The notes beneath the pieces are model-generated. The model saw only the letters and a list, made by a program, of their open reading frames with translations, had not been told where the DNA came from and did no database searches. The position numbers were made by a program, and so were the translations under genes. From Ruminococcus sp. (GTDB lineage: Bacteria; Bacillota; Clostridia; Oscillospirales; Acutalibacteraceae), in NCBI GenBank assembly GCA_017433905.1, contig JAFRGI010000015.1, positions 1 to 64,000 of the forward strand: a DNA stretch of 64,000 bases. The letters run 5' to 3'. This document shows, piece by piece, positions 17,577 through 25,923 of the stretch (position 1 is its first letter; each line of letters opens with the position of its first letter).

Positions 17577-18716
17577 GTGAGAAAGCTGACGCAAAGAACC
17601 GAAGCAGTTGTCAATCTGCAGGCGCTCGCACACAACGTCAAGGGAATTCGCGCGCGTCTCGGAGACAATGTGGAAATTATGGCTGTGCTCAAGGGCGACG
17701 GCTACGGTCACGGAGAAAAGGGTATCTATCCCACGCTCAAAAGCTGCGGTATTGAGCGCTATGCCGTTGCGGTTTGGGAGGAGGGCGCATCTCTGCGTCG
17801 GGCAGGCTGTACCGAACCAATTTTACTCCTCGGCGATACCTGCGACGGACAGCTCGAAAACCTGATCAAATTCAATCTCACTCCGGCGATTTTCTCGGTC
17901 GATACCGCCGAAAAGCTCAATACGCTCGCCAATTGGAGCGGTGTGACGCAGCCTATTCACATCAAGCTCGACACAGGCATGAGCCGCATCGGATTTCCGG
18001 CAGACGAGACTGCCGTGGAAGCGGTACGTTGCATTAGCAGGATGACCAATCTGAAAATAACCGGTGCATTTACGCATTTTTCACGAGCGGACGAGTCTGA
18101 CGGGGTCAGTGCACGGGCGCAGTTTGAAAAATATATCCGCGTGATAGAACGGCTCGGGGAGGAGGGAATCCGGGTACCCATAAAGCACACGGCGAACAGC
18201 CCCGCTATTTTGCTCCGACCCGAAGTGCAGCTCGACGCTGTCCGTGCAGGTGACGTGCTGTTCGGTCTCTGCCCGATTGATGAGGACGACTGGGCACAGG
18301 AGGATTTCAGGCAGGTCATAAGCTGGTATACGTATGTGGTGATGGTCAAGGAGGTGCCGACCGGCACTGAGGTTGGTTACGGCGGCACTTTTGTCACCGA
18401 ACGCCCGACCAAAATTGCCACCATCCCCGTTGGCTTTGCGGACGGCTACAGTCGCAGTCTCAGCAACAGGGGAAAGGTGCGGATTCGCGGCAAGGACGCG
18501 CCGATTATTGGAAGAATTTGTATGGATCAGTTTATGGTGGACGTTACGGATATCGTCGGCGTCAGACGCGGCGATACCGTCAGTCTGCTCGACGACAAGC
18601 TGAGTGTGCTGTGGATGGCGGATCTGCTCGGTTGTAACGTCGACGAAATTGTCTGCGGCATCTCTAAGCGCGTACCGCGAATTTATGAGGATGGAGGAGA
18701 AGAAGCTTATGTCTAA
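17577..18716 (+). CDS. alr: Alanine racemase
   Basis: 379 residues from the GTG at 17577, seven bases after GGGAGG; upstream frame is rejected. A PLP enzyme interconverting L- and D-alanine for peptidoglycan. The PLP lysine lies in VLKGDGYGHG (K39; the common form is KADAYGHG), followed by the barrel motif KLDTGMSRIGF, and the C-terminal domain has VGYGGTFVTERPTKIATIPVGFADG and the active-site-loop stretch GRICMDQFMVDVTD. Its 3' end overlaps the next gene by eight bases, so the two are likely co-translated. A serine racemase of the VanT kind has the same fold, but it carries extra membrane helices that are absent here. Confidence 0.95.
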   Translation: MRKLTQRTEAVVNLQALAHNVKGIRARLGDNVEIMAVLKGDGYGHGEKGIYPTLKSCGIERYAVAVWEEGASLRRAGCTEPILLLGDTCDGQLENLIKFNLTPAIFSVDTAEKLNTLANWSGVTQPIHIKLDTGMSRIGFPADETAVEAVRCISRMTNLKITGAFTHFSRADESDGVSARAQFEKYIRVIERLGEEGIRVPIKHTANSPAILLRPEVQLDAVRAGDVLFGLCPIDEDDWAQEDFRQVISWYTYVVMVKEVPTGTEVGYGGTFVTERPTKIATIPVGFADGYSRSLSNRGKVRIRGKDAPIIGRICMDQFMVDVTDIVGVRRGDTVSLLDDKLSVLWMADLLGCNVDEIVCGISKRVPRIYEDGGEEAYV

Positions 18717-19734
18717 ATATACGTTAAAAATCTTTGCTCACGCAAGCTTTGGCAAAATGCGCGAGGCGATCAAAGCCGTTCACGAGCGTTCGGGCATGAA
18801 CAGCGTGAAGATTTTCTTTGATATGCTCTATTGTGCCAAAAAGTACGGCGCAGGTTATTATGATTACCAGATTTTTGCGTTTTACAATCTCACAAAGGAA
18901 CAACGCGCCACCTATGTCACGCGCCTGATCAGCAAGAAATTCAATACCTTTATGAACGATTATGATTACGCGCACTTTCTTGAAAACAAGGACGAATTTA
19001 ACGATTTGTATAAAAAATATATTGGCAGAGAGTTTGTCCGGCTTCAGGAGGCGACCAGGGAAGAAGTGGAGGCTTTTTGTTCCGCGCGTGAGTATATCTT
19101 TTGCAAAATGCAGGATCTGGAATGCGGGCACGGTTGTGAACGCATCAAAATCAGCGATTACGCCGACTTTGATGTGTTGTACCGATATCTTACGGACAAG
19201 GGATTTTGTACCCTCGAGGACAACATTCAGCAGCACCCGGCGCTGAGCAAGCTCTATCCCAACGCGGTCAATTCTATGCGTATTATTACTGTTTTGGACA
19301 AGCAGGGGGAGGCGCATGTGCTCTATATTGTCCAGAAGATGGGGCTTGGCGGCAGTATCATTGATAATAACTGTCTGTTTGCGCCCGTTGACCCCGAAAC
19401 AGGCGAAATTCTGTATCCTGCGCATTCGGGCGATACGATCAAGGGAATTGTTTATACCGAGCACCCAGATACGCACGTGAAACTGCAGGGCTATGTCATT
19501 CCGTATGTGAAACAGGCAGTGCAAATGTGCCTGGAGGCGGCAAAAATCACGCCGCAGATCCGGTATGTAGGCTGGGATGTTGCAACCATGCCGAACGGTC
19601 CCGCGATCATCGAGGGCAACACTTACTGCGCTCACGATTTTTGGCAGCTGCCGCCTCACACGCCTGATGGTATCGGCATGCTCCCGAAAATTAAGGAGTA
19701 TATCCCCGAGTTCTTTGAAGGAAAAATAAAATAA
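18709..19734 (+). CDS. ATP-grasp protein (sugar-transfer-associated type)
   Basis: 341 residues from the ATG at 18709, with GGAGGAGAAG upstream, overlapping alr by eight bases. The C-terminal two thirds look like an ATP-grasp fold: VNSMRIITVLD, YIVQKMGLGGSIIDNNC, and near the end the metal-binding stretch VGWDVATMPNGPAIIEGN. The style matches the ATPgrasp_ST family found in capsule and cell-surface polysaccharide loci, which ligate or modify surface sugars; no exact substrate is known. Coupling to alanine racemase raises the idea that it ligates an amino acid such as D-alanine to a wall or surface component. That link is inference from position only. Confidence 0.8.
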   Translation: MSKYTLKIFAHASFGKMREAIKAVHERSGMNSVKIFFDMLYCAKKYGAGYYDYQIFAFYNLTKEQRATYVTRLISKKFNTFMNDYDYAHFLENKDEFNDLYKKYIGREFVRLQEATREEVEAFCSAREYIFCKMQDLECGHGCERIKISDYADFDVLYRYLTDKGFCTLEDNIQQHPALSKLYPNAVNSMRIITVLDKQGEAHVLYIVQKMGLGGSIIDNNCLFAPVDPETGEILYPAHSGDTIKGIVYTEHPDTHVKLQGYVIPYVKQAVQMCLEAAKITPQIRYVGWDVATMPNGPAIIEGNTYCAHDFWQLPPHTPDGIGMLPKIKEYIPEFFEGKIK

Positions 19735-19749
19735 CTCCGATTAAGCGAG

Positions 19750-19780
19750 AAGCCGGCTCAAATGAGCCGGCTTCTGTTTG
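19750..19780 (+). terminator. Terminator of the alr operon
   Basis: AAGCCGGCTC, loop AAAT, GAGCCGGCTT; perfect 10-bp stem, weak T-tail. Confidence 0.75.
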
Positions 19781-19882
19781 GATGGTTTTTCGTTTTCCGC
19801 CGCGGATGTTTTTCACGGCATTTTTTATACGTCATGGAAGTTTTCAATATTTATCTCTGCCGTTTCACGGATGACAGGGAGA

Positions 19883-20023
19883 TCAGCAGCCGCAGCCGCA
19901 GCCGTCGTTGTTGCCGCAGCCGCAGCCGTTGTTGCCGCAGCCGTTGTTGCCGCAGCAGCAACAGAGACTGAGAATCAGGATAATGATGCCGCAGCAGCCG
20001 TTGTTGTTACCGAAGAAATTCAT
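19883..20023 (-). CDS. Cys/Gly/Asn-rich 46-residue protein
   Basis: Start ATG at 20021-20023, preceded on the minus strand by AAAGGAGG with a 7-base spacer, an excellent ribosome site. The protein reads MNFFGNNNGCCG, a short hydrophobic run IIILILSL, CCCC, then repeats of GNNGCGNNGCGCG ending GCGCGC. About a third of the residues are Cys. Clostridial genomes have short proteins of this style (sometimes called chorion-class high-cysteine proteins) with no established function; metal binding or a spore/surface role are guesses. The high repetition makes the DNA look like low-complexity sequence, but the ribosome site and clean stop support a gene. Confidence 0.7.
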   Translation of the reverse strand: MNFFGNNNGCCGIIILILSLCCCCGNNGCGNNGCGCGNNDGCGCGC

Positions 20024-20210
20024 ACGTTTGCCTCCTTTCGTTTACACTACATTCTATTGCGCAGGAGACATTGTGTTCCGTTTTTTTGTGGATAACGAAA
20101 GAAAGCTTTCGTCATAACTCCCGGAGCGGTCTATGGATCATGCAAATTTATTTCTGACAAAGTGAAGCGCCGGTGATTTCTTTGACGCGCAGTGGGGTAG
20201 GGGAACCCGG

Positions 20211-20249
20211 GGTATGGCCGCACGCCGCGCTGTCTGTCCGGAGAAAAAA
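20211..20249 (-). repeat. Post-terminator CAGACAGC repeat, minus-strand copy
   Basis: On the minus strand CTCCGGACAGACAGCGCGG then CGTGCGGCCATACCCC, closely matching 25825-25858. It directly abuts the ychF stop codon. Confidence 0.6.
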
Positions 20250-21344
20250 CTATACGTTAAAGCGGAACAGTACGACGTCGCCGTCTTTCATGACGTATTC
20301 CTTGCCCTCGCTGCGGACAAGACCTTTTTCCTTGGCCGCCGTCATGCTGCCGCAGGAAACCAGATCGTCAAAGGAAATGACCTCTGCGCGGATGAAGCCG
20401 CGCTCAAAGTCGGAATGGATCTTACCTGCCGCCTGAGGAGCTTTGGTGCCGTTTTTGATCGTCCATGCGCGCACCTCCTGCTTGCCTGCCGTGAGATATG
20501 AGATCAAACCCAGCAGAGCATAGCATTCCTTGATCAGACGATCCAGACCGCTTTCCTCCAGCCCCATGTCCGCGAGGAACATTTCTTTTTCTTCGGCGTT
20601 CATCTCGACGATTTCTTCTTCGATCTGGGCACAGATCGGCAGCACGCCTGCGTGTTCCGCAGCAGCGATTTCTTTGACCGCGCGGTAACCGGCGTTTTGC
20701 TCGATTCCGCCCGAAAAGTCCGCATCGCTCATGTTGGCGGCGTAAATCACGGGCTTGCTCGTCAGAAGGGCAACCTCGTGCAGCAGCGCGCTTTCCTCGT
20801 CGTCACAATCCACCGATCGCGCCGGTTTGCCGTTTTCCAGCGCCTCACGTACGCGCTCGTAAAAAGCAAGGTCGCGCTGATATTTTTTGTCGCCCTTGAG
20901 CATTTTTTTGGTTTTGTCAATTCGCCGTTCCATCATTTCCAAATCGGAGAGCACCAGCTCAAGATGGATCGTCTCTATATCGCGCGAAGGATCAATACTG
21001 CCCTCCACGTGGATGATATCGTCGTTTTCAAAACAGCGTACAACGTGCACGATCGCGTCGCATTCGCGGATGTTGGATAAAAATTTGTTGCCCAAACCCT
21101 CGCCTCTGGAGGCTCCCTTGACCAGACCCGCGATATCGACAAATTCAATGGAAGCAGGTGTGTACTTGTCGGGGGCGTACATCTCGGCAAGCACGTCCAG
21201 ACGTTTGTCGGGTACCGCTACCACGCCGATGTTCGGCTCGATGGTGCAGAACGGATAGTTGGCGCTCTGTGCGCCGGCATTGGTGATCGCGTTGAACAGT
21301 GTGCTTTTTCCGACATTCGGGAGTCCTACGATACCTAATTTCAT
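20250..21344 (-). CDS. ychF: YchF/OLA1-type P-loop ATPase
   Basis: 364 residues, the standard length. Walker A is GLPNVGKST (residue ~7), Walker B FVDIAGLVKGASRGEGLGN, and the base-recognition motif is NMSDAD rather than NKxD, which fits the known ATP preference of this Obg-related family. The C-terminal TGS domain is present (FFNV-type ending GDVVLFRFNV). YchF associates with ribosomes and is linked to stress responses. It is monocistronic on the minus strand; its TAG stop lies next to a repeat copy at 20211-20249. Confidence 0.95.
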   Translation of the reverse strand: MKLGIVGLPNVGKSTLFNAITNAGAQSANYPFCTIEPNIGVVAVPDKRLDVLAEMYAPDKYTPASIEFVDIAGLVKGASRGEGLGNKFLSNIRECDAIVHVVRCFENDDIIHVEGSIDPSRDIETIHLELVLSDLEMMERRIDKTKKMLKGDKKYQRDLAFYERVREALENGKPARSVDCDDEESALLHEVALLTSKPVIYAANMSDADFSGGIEQNAGYRAVKEIAAAEHAGVLPICAQIEEEIVEMNAEEKEMFLADMGLEESGLDRLIKECYALLGLISYLTAGKQEVRAWTIKNGTKAPQAAGKIHSDFERGFIRAEVISFDDLVSCGSMTAAKEKGLVRSEGKEYVMKDGDVVLFRFNV

Positions 21345-21558
21345 TTATCTTCACTTCTCCTTCATTGCTGCGGTTCGCCCGTATCTCGGCATAACGCAGC
21401 TTTCCGTTTAGTTGCATGGAATGCATGTATCAGTTTATTATACCATATCTGTCACAAAATCTCAACCGTAAAAAAGACAGACTTTCGCTGCCGCGCCGCC
21501 CGGGTGTTTCGTCCAATATAGCCGGGGTGGGCCGGTAGCAACAGATTTGAAAAAGCAG

Positions 21559-21587
21559 TAGACAAACGACAGATTTTTTGTTATCAT
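21559..21587 (+). promoter_or_regulatory. Promoter of the deoxyribosyltransferase-like lipoprotein operon
   Basis: TAGACA, 17-base spacer, TATCAT, 31 bases before the start codon. Confidence 0.6.
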
Positions 21588-21618
21588 AGAAACGATATGT
21601 TAAAAAGGAGAAGAGAAC

Positions 21619-22206
21619 ATGATGAAAAAAACAGTGGGAATATGGACAATTGCGGCAGGAATGGCAGTTTCGGCTGTCGGTTTGGCAGGATGCAACGCGA
21701 GCGCGGTCAATCTTTCCGGCGTCAGCGCCACGCAGACGGTCACAGAGTCCGAGGCGCAGACGGAAGCAGAGCAGGATAACGCGCTTCGGGTGTATTTGGC
21801 AGGACCGTTTTTCAACGAAACGGAGATCGGCAATATTGAAACCGCAGAGAAAATTCTGGAACAAAGAGGCTTCTCGTATTTTAGCCCGATGCGTTATACG
21901 GTAGATGCCGAGGAAGGTACCAAGGAGTGGGCGCGCCAGATTTTTGAACTGGACAAAAACGAAATCCAAAAAGCCGACGTAGTTGTGGCAATATACTACG
22001 CCAGCAACGGCGATACCGGTACCGCGTGGGAATGCGGTTATGCGTCGGCGATCGACAAGCCGGTCGTTTTGGTTCATGTGGATGAGAATTTGGATTCCAA
22101 CCTGATGATGCACTGCGGCTGCACCACCAACATTTCCTTGAAGGATCTGGAGAGCTACGATTTTGATGCCATGCCTGTTTACGAGTACGAGGGCGATATG
22201 AAATAA
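21619..22206 (+). CDS. Lipoprotein with a nucleoside 2-deoxyribosyltransferase-like domain
   Basis: 195 residues. The N-terminus is a lipoprotein signal with lipobox LAGC (C25), then a ~30-residue polar spacer (TQTVTESEAQTEAEQD), then a domain with VYLAGPFFNETE, DADVV-style ADVVVAIYYASNGDTG and GTAWECGYASAIDKPVV. This is the pattern of nucleoside 2-deoxyribosyltransferases, in which the glutamate of the (A/M)WExGYA motif (here E138) is the nucleophile that takes the deoxyribosyl group. Those enzymes are normally cytoplasmic. An exported, membrane-anchored version is unusual and suggests base exchange or hydrolysis of nucleosides outside the cell. AAGGAG precedes the start. A thioesterase-like and a HAD gene follow at close spacing. 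Confidence 0.8.
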   Translation: MMKKTVGIWTIAAGMAVSAVGLAGCNASAVNLSGVSATQTVTESEAQTEAEQDNALRVYLAGPFFNETEIGNIETAEKILEQRGFSYFSPMRYTVDAEEGTKEWARQIFELDKNEIQKADVVVAIYYASNGDTGTAWECGYASAIDKPVVLVHVDENLDSNLMMHCGCTTNISLKDLESYDFDAMPVYEYEGDMK

Positions 22207-22227
22207 GCAGGCTTCATGAACGGATAG

Positions 22228-22623
22228 GTGATGATGATGTCAAATTCGGTTTCAAAGACCCTGCGCGTGGAGGAGGAGCACCTTGCCTGCGCCATGGGCA
22301 GCGGCAGTCTTGCGGTGCTGGCAACGCCGGCGGTTGTCGCACTGATGGAAAACGCCGCGGCGTCGCTGGCGGACGAGCTTCTCGGCGACGAAACGCTGAC
22401 CACGGTCGGCACGCGTATCGCGGTTGAGCACACCTCCCCCACGCCCCTTGCGGCGGAGGTGACGGCAACGGCTGTTCTGACGGAACGTGACGGAAGATGG
22501 TTTCATTTTGACGTGCGTGCCTGCGACAGGAGCGGCGAGATCGCCGCGGGAACACATACGCGCGTCAGTGTTCAGGCGGACAAATTTCAGGCAAAGGCAG
22601 ATGGTAAGCTTGATGAAGTATAA
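22228..22623 (+). CDS. FlK-like hot-dog thioesterase
   Basis: 131 residues counted from the GTG at 22228; three ATG codons follow in frame and any could be the start. The hot-dog motif TPAVVALMENAA and the later VGTRIAVEHTSPTP match the thioesterase group containing fluoroacetyl-CoA thioesterase FlK. The residues T33, E41 and H68 have about the spacing of FlK's Thr42/Glu50/His76. The likely reaction is hydrolysis of a short acyl-CoA; the substrate is unknown, and most relatives do not act on fluoroacetate. It overlaps the next gene's start by 11 bases. Confidence 0.8.
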   Translation: MMMMSNSVSKTLRVEEEHLACAMGSGSLAVLATPAVVALMENAAASLADELLGDETLTTVGTRIAVEHTSPTPLAAEVTATAVLTERDGRWFHFDVRACDRSGEIAAGTHTRVSVQADKFQAKADGKLDEV

Positions 22624-23284
22624 ATATTTGTTATTCGATCTCGACGGCACGCTCAGCGAAAGCGCGGACGGTATTCGCGCTTCGCTGGAATATGCGCTGC
22701 AAACGCTCGGCGTGCCGGTGCCGGATCTCAGCGATTACCCGGTTTATATCGGTCCGCCGCTAATTGACACCTTGCGCGGTCTCTGCGGTCTCGATCCCGA
22801 AACGGCGGAGCGCGGCGCGCAGCTGTATCGCCGGTATTATGAGGAAAAGGGCAAGCTGCTCAACCGTGCCTATGAGGGTATTCCCGCACTGCTGCAAAAG
22901 CTGCGTAAGGAAGGGGCAAAGCTCTGTGTCTGCACCTCCAAATACGAACCGTTTGCGGTCGAAATTGTGGAGATCCTCGGACTGAACGGTGTCTTTGATG
23001 CGGTCTGCGGTTCTAATATCGACGGCAGCCGCAAGGATAAAAAGGATATGATCCCATACGCAGTTTCCTGTTTGGGCGGCGATCTGGCGCGCGACAGAGA
23101 GCACATCGTCATGATCGGCGATACGTGGTTTGACGCGCAGGGAGCGCGTCTCTGCGGGGTGGATTTTCTCGGTGTGCGCTACGGCTACGGCGGGGAGAAA
23201 ACCATGGCGGCACAGGGTGCCCGGCAATTTGCCGATACGCCTGAGGATGTGTATCGCCTTTTAACGGCTGCCTGCCGCGCATAA
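22613..23284 (+). CDS. HAD-family hydrolase, phosphoglycolate-phosphatase-like
   Basis: 223 residues from the ATG at 22613 (MKYKYLLFDLDGTL); an ATG at 22601 is also possible. Motif I DLDGTLSES gives the nucleophilic Asp and the acid/base Asp, motif II is CTSK, a lysine lies in the DGSRKDKKDM stretch, and motif IV is MIGDTWFDAQGA. A helical cap domain sits between motifs I and II, as in the Gph/PpaX group. The substrate is a phosphomonoester, possibly phosphoglycolate or pyrophosphate. It overlaps the thioesterase gene and is followed closely by a DUF4830 gene. Confidence 0.88.
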   Translation: MKYKYLLFDLDGTLSESADGIRASLEYALQTLGVPVPDLSDYPVYIGPPLIDTLRGLCGLDPETAERGAQLYRRYYEEKGKLLNRAYEGIPALLQKLRKEGAKLCVCTSKYEPFAVEIVEILGLNGVFDAVCGSNIDGSRKDKKDMIPYAVSCLGGDLARDREHIVMIGDTWFDAQGARLCGVDFLGVRYGYGGEKTMAAQGARQFADTPEDVYRLLTAACRA

Positions 23285-23332
23285 TGGATACTTTTGCTTG
23301 CCTCCGCATATACTGTAGCGGAGGTTTTGCAT

Positions 23333-23800
23333 ATGGTAGTGTTCCGTTTCAAGCTGAAATCAAAGACAGCCGCTGCGGCAGCCGCAGCGCTTGCTGCTGT
23401 GCTGGCGGCGGTAATCGGTGCATTTTGCGCAGCGGACCGTTCGGCGGAGCCGACGGTTTTGACGATCGCGGAGAGTCATTATACCGAGGAAAAGGCGGTG
23501 GGAGAGTATCTCGACGGTCTCGGCTATGCCGACAGAGAGCTTGTGTCCTGCGAAACAGTGACGATCCCCAAGAAGTTCAACGACGTCTACGAGGCGTACA
23601 ACGCGCTGCAGCTGCAGAGCGGATTTGATTTGAGTCGCAGCAAAGGGAAAAGCGTCCGGCGGTATGTCTACGTGCTGGACGAAGCGCACCGGGCGTTTGT
23701 TGTGATCCTTGCCGACGGCAAGGTGATTGGCGGACACCTGACAGACGGAGAGTACGGCGGCAGCGACACGCCGCTGAGGAGCAATGGAAAGACTGGATAA
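23333..23800 (+). CDS. DUF4830-like secreted or anchored protein
   Basis: 155 residues from the ATG at 23333, eight bases after GGAGG. A hydrophobic alanine-rich helix (residues about 10-32, AAAAAAALAAVLAAVIGAF) is a signal anchor. The rest has IPKKFNDVYEAYNALQLQSGFDLSRSKGKSVRRYVYVLD and a terminal GKVIGGHLTDGEYGG, the recognisable form of DUF4830. The function of this family is not known. Its 3' end overlaps the pseudouridine synthase gene by 17 bases, so the two are probably co-translated. Confidence 0.75.
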   Translation: MVVFRFKLKSKTAAAAAAALAAVLAAVIGAFCAADRSAEPTVLTIAESHYTEEKAVGEYLDGLGYADRELVSCETVTIPKKFNDVYEAYNALQLQSGFDLSRSKGKSVRRYVYVLDEAHRAFVVILADGKVIGGHLTDGEYGGSDTPLRSNGKTG

Positions 23801-24506
23801 GTTTTTAAGCACGCGCGGCGGTATCAGCCGCAAAGAAGCGCAAAAAAGTATAAAAAAGGGCGAAGTAACGGTGAACGGAGCGGTTTGCCGCGTGACGGAT
23901 TGTAAGATTGATCCCGAAGCGGACGCCGTTACCCTGCGCGGACAGGCTGTCTGTGCGGACGAGCATGTCTACATCATGCTCAACAAGCCGGCGGGCGTGG
24001 TGTCGGCAACGGAGGACAGGAGCGACAAAACCGTGCTGGATATTTTGCCGGATTCGTTGCGGCGCAAGGGACTTTTTCCTGCCGGAAGGCTGGACAAGGA
24101 TACCGAGGGACTGCTGCTGATTACGGACGACGGAGACCTGGCGCACCGCATGCTGTCGCCGAAAAAGCACGTGCCAAAGCGCTATATCGCGCAGCTCGAC
24201 GGTGTGATCACCGAGGAGATGATCCGCGCGTTTGAGGCAGGGATTGTTTTTGCCGACGGTACGGCATGCCTGCCTGCGCAGCTTGCCGTGCAGGAGGGCA
24301 GCGGCGGTAAGTCGGGAGTTGTCACTATTTGTGAGGGAAAATACCATCAAGTGAAAAAAATGTTTGCTGTAGTAGGACGCAAAGTTGTGCACCTTCAACG
24401 AATATCTATCGGGAATTTATATTTGGATAGCAATTTGCCTATAGGTTATGCTAAAAAACTGACGAAATTAGATATAGATACAATTCTTTTGGGCAAAATA
24501 TACTAA
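23784..24506 (+). CDS. RsuA/RluB-family rRNA pseudouridine synthase
   Basis: 240 residues. An N-terminal S4 RNA-binding domain (MERLDKFLSTRGGISRKEA) is followed by the catalytic domain with LNKPAGVVSA and the active-site motif GRLDKDTEGLLLIT, where the Asp after RL is catalytic. It isomerises a uridine in ribosomal RNA; the exact position cannot be assigned. The last ~150 bases change abruptly to AT-rich sequence with different codon choice (from around 24340), although the protein remains family-like (KYHQVKKMFAVVGRKVVHLQR). This hints at a recombination joint near the 3' end. Confidence 0.92.
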   Translation: MERLDKFLSTRGGISRKEAQKSIKKGEVTVNGAVCRVTDCKIDPEADAVTLRGQAVCADEHVYIMLNKPAGVVSATEDRSDKTVLDILPDSLRRKGLFPAGRLDKDTEGLLLITDDGDLAHRMLSPKKHVPKRYIAQLDGVITEEMIRAFEAGIVFADGTACLPAQLAVQEGSGGKSGVVTICEGKYHQVKKMFAVVGRKVVHLQRISIGNLYLDSNLPIGYAKKLTKLDIDTILLGKIY

Positions 24507-24652
24507 AATAATATGATGAATTTTACTTATTATTCTTTTTTAATAAAATAGCCTAGTAATATTCAGGCAAAATCTGTATAGTCAAAAGATGTTGTAAGTG
24601 CTATACTTAAATAAGCAAATATTATTATCATACTAATGGAGGTTATCATATT

Positions 24653-25762
24653 ATGGCAAGTCTATCTTTAAGACACATTTATAAGGTTTACGACGGTAAT
24701 GTAACTGCCGTAAAAGATTTCAATTTGGAAATTGATGATAAGGAGTTTATCATTTTTGTAGGTCCTTCCGGCTGCGGTAAATCCACCACGCTGAGAATGA
24801 TTGCCGGTTTGGAAGATATCTCTAAAGGTGAGCTGTACATCGGTGATAGACTGGTGAACGACGTTTCTCCCAAGGACAGAGACATCGCAATGGTTTTCCA
24901 GAACTATGCGCTGTATCCGCACATGTCCGTTTATGATAACATGGCGTTTGGTCTGAAGCTCAGAAAAACCCCCAAGGAAGAAATTAGGAGACGCGTGGAA
25001 GAAGCTGCGCGTATCCTCGGTATTGAGCAGTATCTCGAAAGAAAGCCGAAGGCGCTTTCCGGCGGTCAGAGACAGCGTGTGGCTATGGGACGCGCTATTG
25101 TGCGTGATCCGAAGGTATTCCTTCTTGACGAGCCGCTTTCCAACCTTGACGCAAAGCTGCGTGCGCAGATGCGTACCGAAATCTCCAAGCTCTATCAGAG
25201 ACTGGGCACCACCTTTATTTATGTTACCCATGATCAGACAGAGGCCATGACGCTGGGTACCAGAATTGTCGTTATGAAGGACGGCGTGATTCAGCAGGTT
25301 GATACGCCGCAGAATTTGTATGACCTCCCTTGCAATATGTTCGTCGGAGGCTTCATCGGTTCGCCTCAGATGAACTTCATCAACGCTACCGTTTCCAAGA
25401 GCGGCAGTGATTACACCCTGGATTTTGACCGGTACAAGATTCCGGTTCCGGCTGACAAGTGCGCGAACGGTAAGCTCGATCCGTATGTTGGCAAGGAAGT
25501 TGTTTTCGGTATCCGTCCCGAGCATGTTCACGATGAGCAGGAGGAGATCGAAAATGCAAAGATTCTCTTTGATGCAGATGTTGACGTTACCGAGTTGATG
25601 GGTGCAGAGATTTATCTCTATGTTACCATTGCAGGTCAGTCCATCACGGCGCGCGTTGAGCCTACCTCCAAGGCAAAGGTCGGCGACAAGATCAAGATTT
25701 GCTTCAGTCTTGAAAAGCTCCACATTTTTGACAAGGACACGGAGCAAATTATCTCCAACTAA
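24653..25762 (+). CDS. msmX: MsmX/UgpC-type ATPase of carbohydrate ABC importers
   Basis: 369 residues. Walker A GPSGCGKST (~38), Q-loop FQNYALYPHM, signature LSGGQRQRVAMGRA, Walker B VFLLDEPLSNLD, switch VTHDQTEAM, then a C-terminal OB-type regulatory domain with the FGIRPEHV motif. Enzymes of this group energise sugar importers, and in Firmicutes one stand-alone copy commonly serves several permeases. No permease or binding-protein genes are adjacent, which fits that orphan role. Together with the extracellular amylase it would serve maltodextrin uptake; that link is inference. It has its own terminator. Confidence 0.92.
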   Translation: MASLSLRHIYKVYDGNVTAVKDFNLEIDDKEFIIFVGPSGCGKSTTLRMIAGLEDISKGELYIGDRLVNDVSPKDRDIAMVFQNYALYPHMSVYDNMAFGLKLRKTPKEEIRRRVEEAARILGIEQYLERKPKALSGGQRQRVAMGRAIVRDPKVFLLDEPLSNLDAKLRAQMRTEISKLYQRLGTTFIYVTHDQTEAMTLGTRIVVMKDGVIQQVDTPQNLYDLPCNMFVGGFIGSPQMNFINATVSKSGSDYTLDFDRYKIPVPADKCANGKLDPYVGKEVVFGIRPEHVHDEQEEIENAKILFDADVDVTELMGAEIYLYVTIAGQSITARVEPTSKAKVGDKIKICFSLEKLHIFDKDTEQIISN

Positions 25763-25781
25763 TCTTTATTCTTATGTATCT

Positions 25782-25811
25782 AAAAGGCAGGTTCTCCACC
25801 TGCCTTTTATT
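25782..25811 (+). terminator. Terminator of msmX
   Basis: AAAAGGCAGGT, loop TCTCC, ACCTGCCTTTT; perfect 11-bp stem. Confidence 0.9.
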
Positions 25812-25816
25812 AATGC

Positions 25817-25860
25817 TTTTTTATCTCCGGTCAGACAGCGCAGTGTGTGGTCATACCTCC
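25817..25860 (+). repeat. Post-terminator CAGACAGC repeat, copy
   Basis: TTTTTTATCTCCGGTCAGAC, then AGCGCAGTGTGTGGTCATACC. Same family as 8432-8460 and 20211-20249, again placed just after a terminator. Confidence 0.6.
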
Positions 25861-25923
25861 CTGCGATTGCATAGTTTTATACAATTTATATCGTTGTTGC
25901 CCTATAGATGAAAGGATGATAAG

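Noticed and set aside
19883..20023. The plus-strand arginine/serine-rich frame over the same DNA
   Set aside because: The minus-strand frame has a perfect ribosome site and a sensible Cys/Gly-rich protein; the plus frame has neither.
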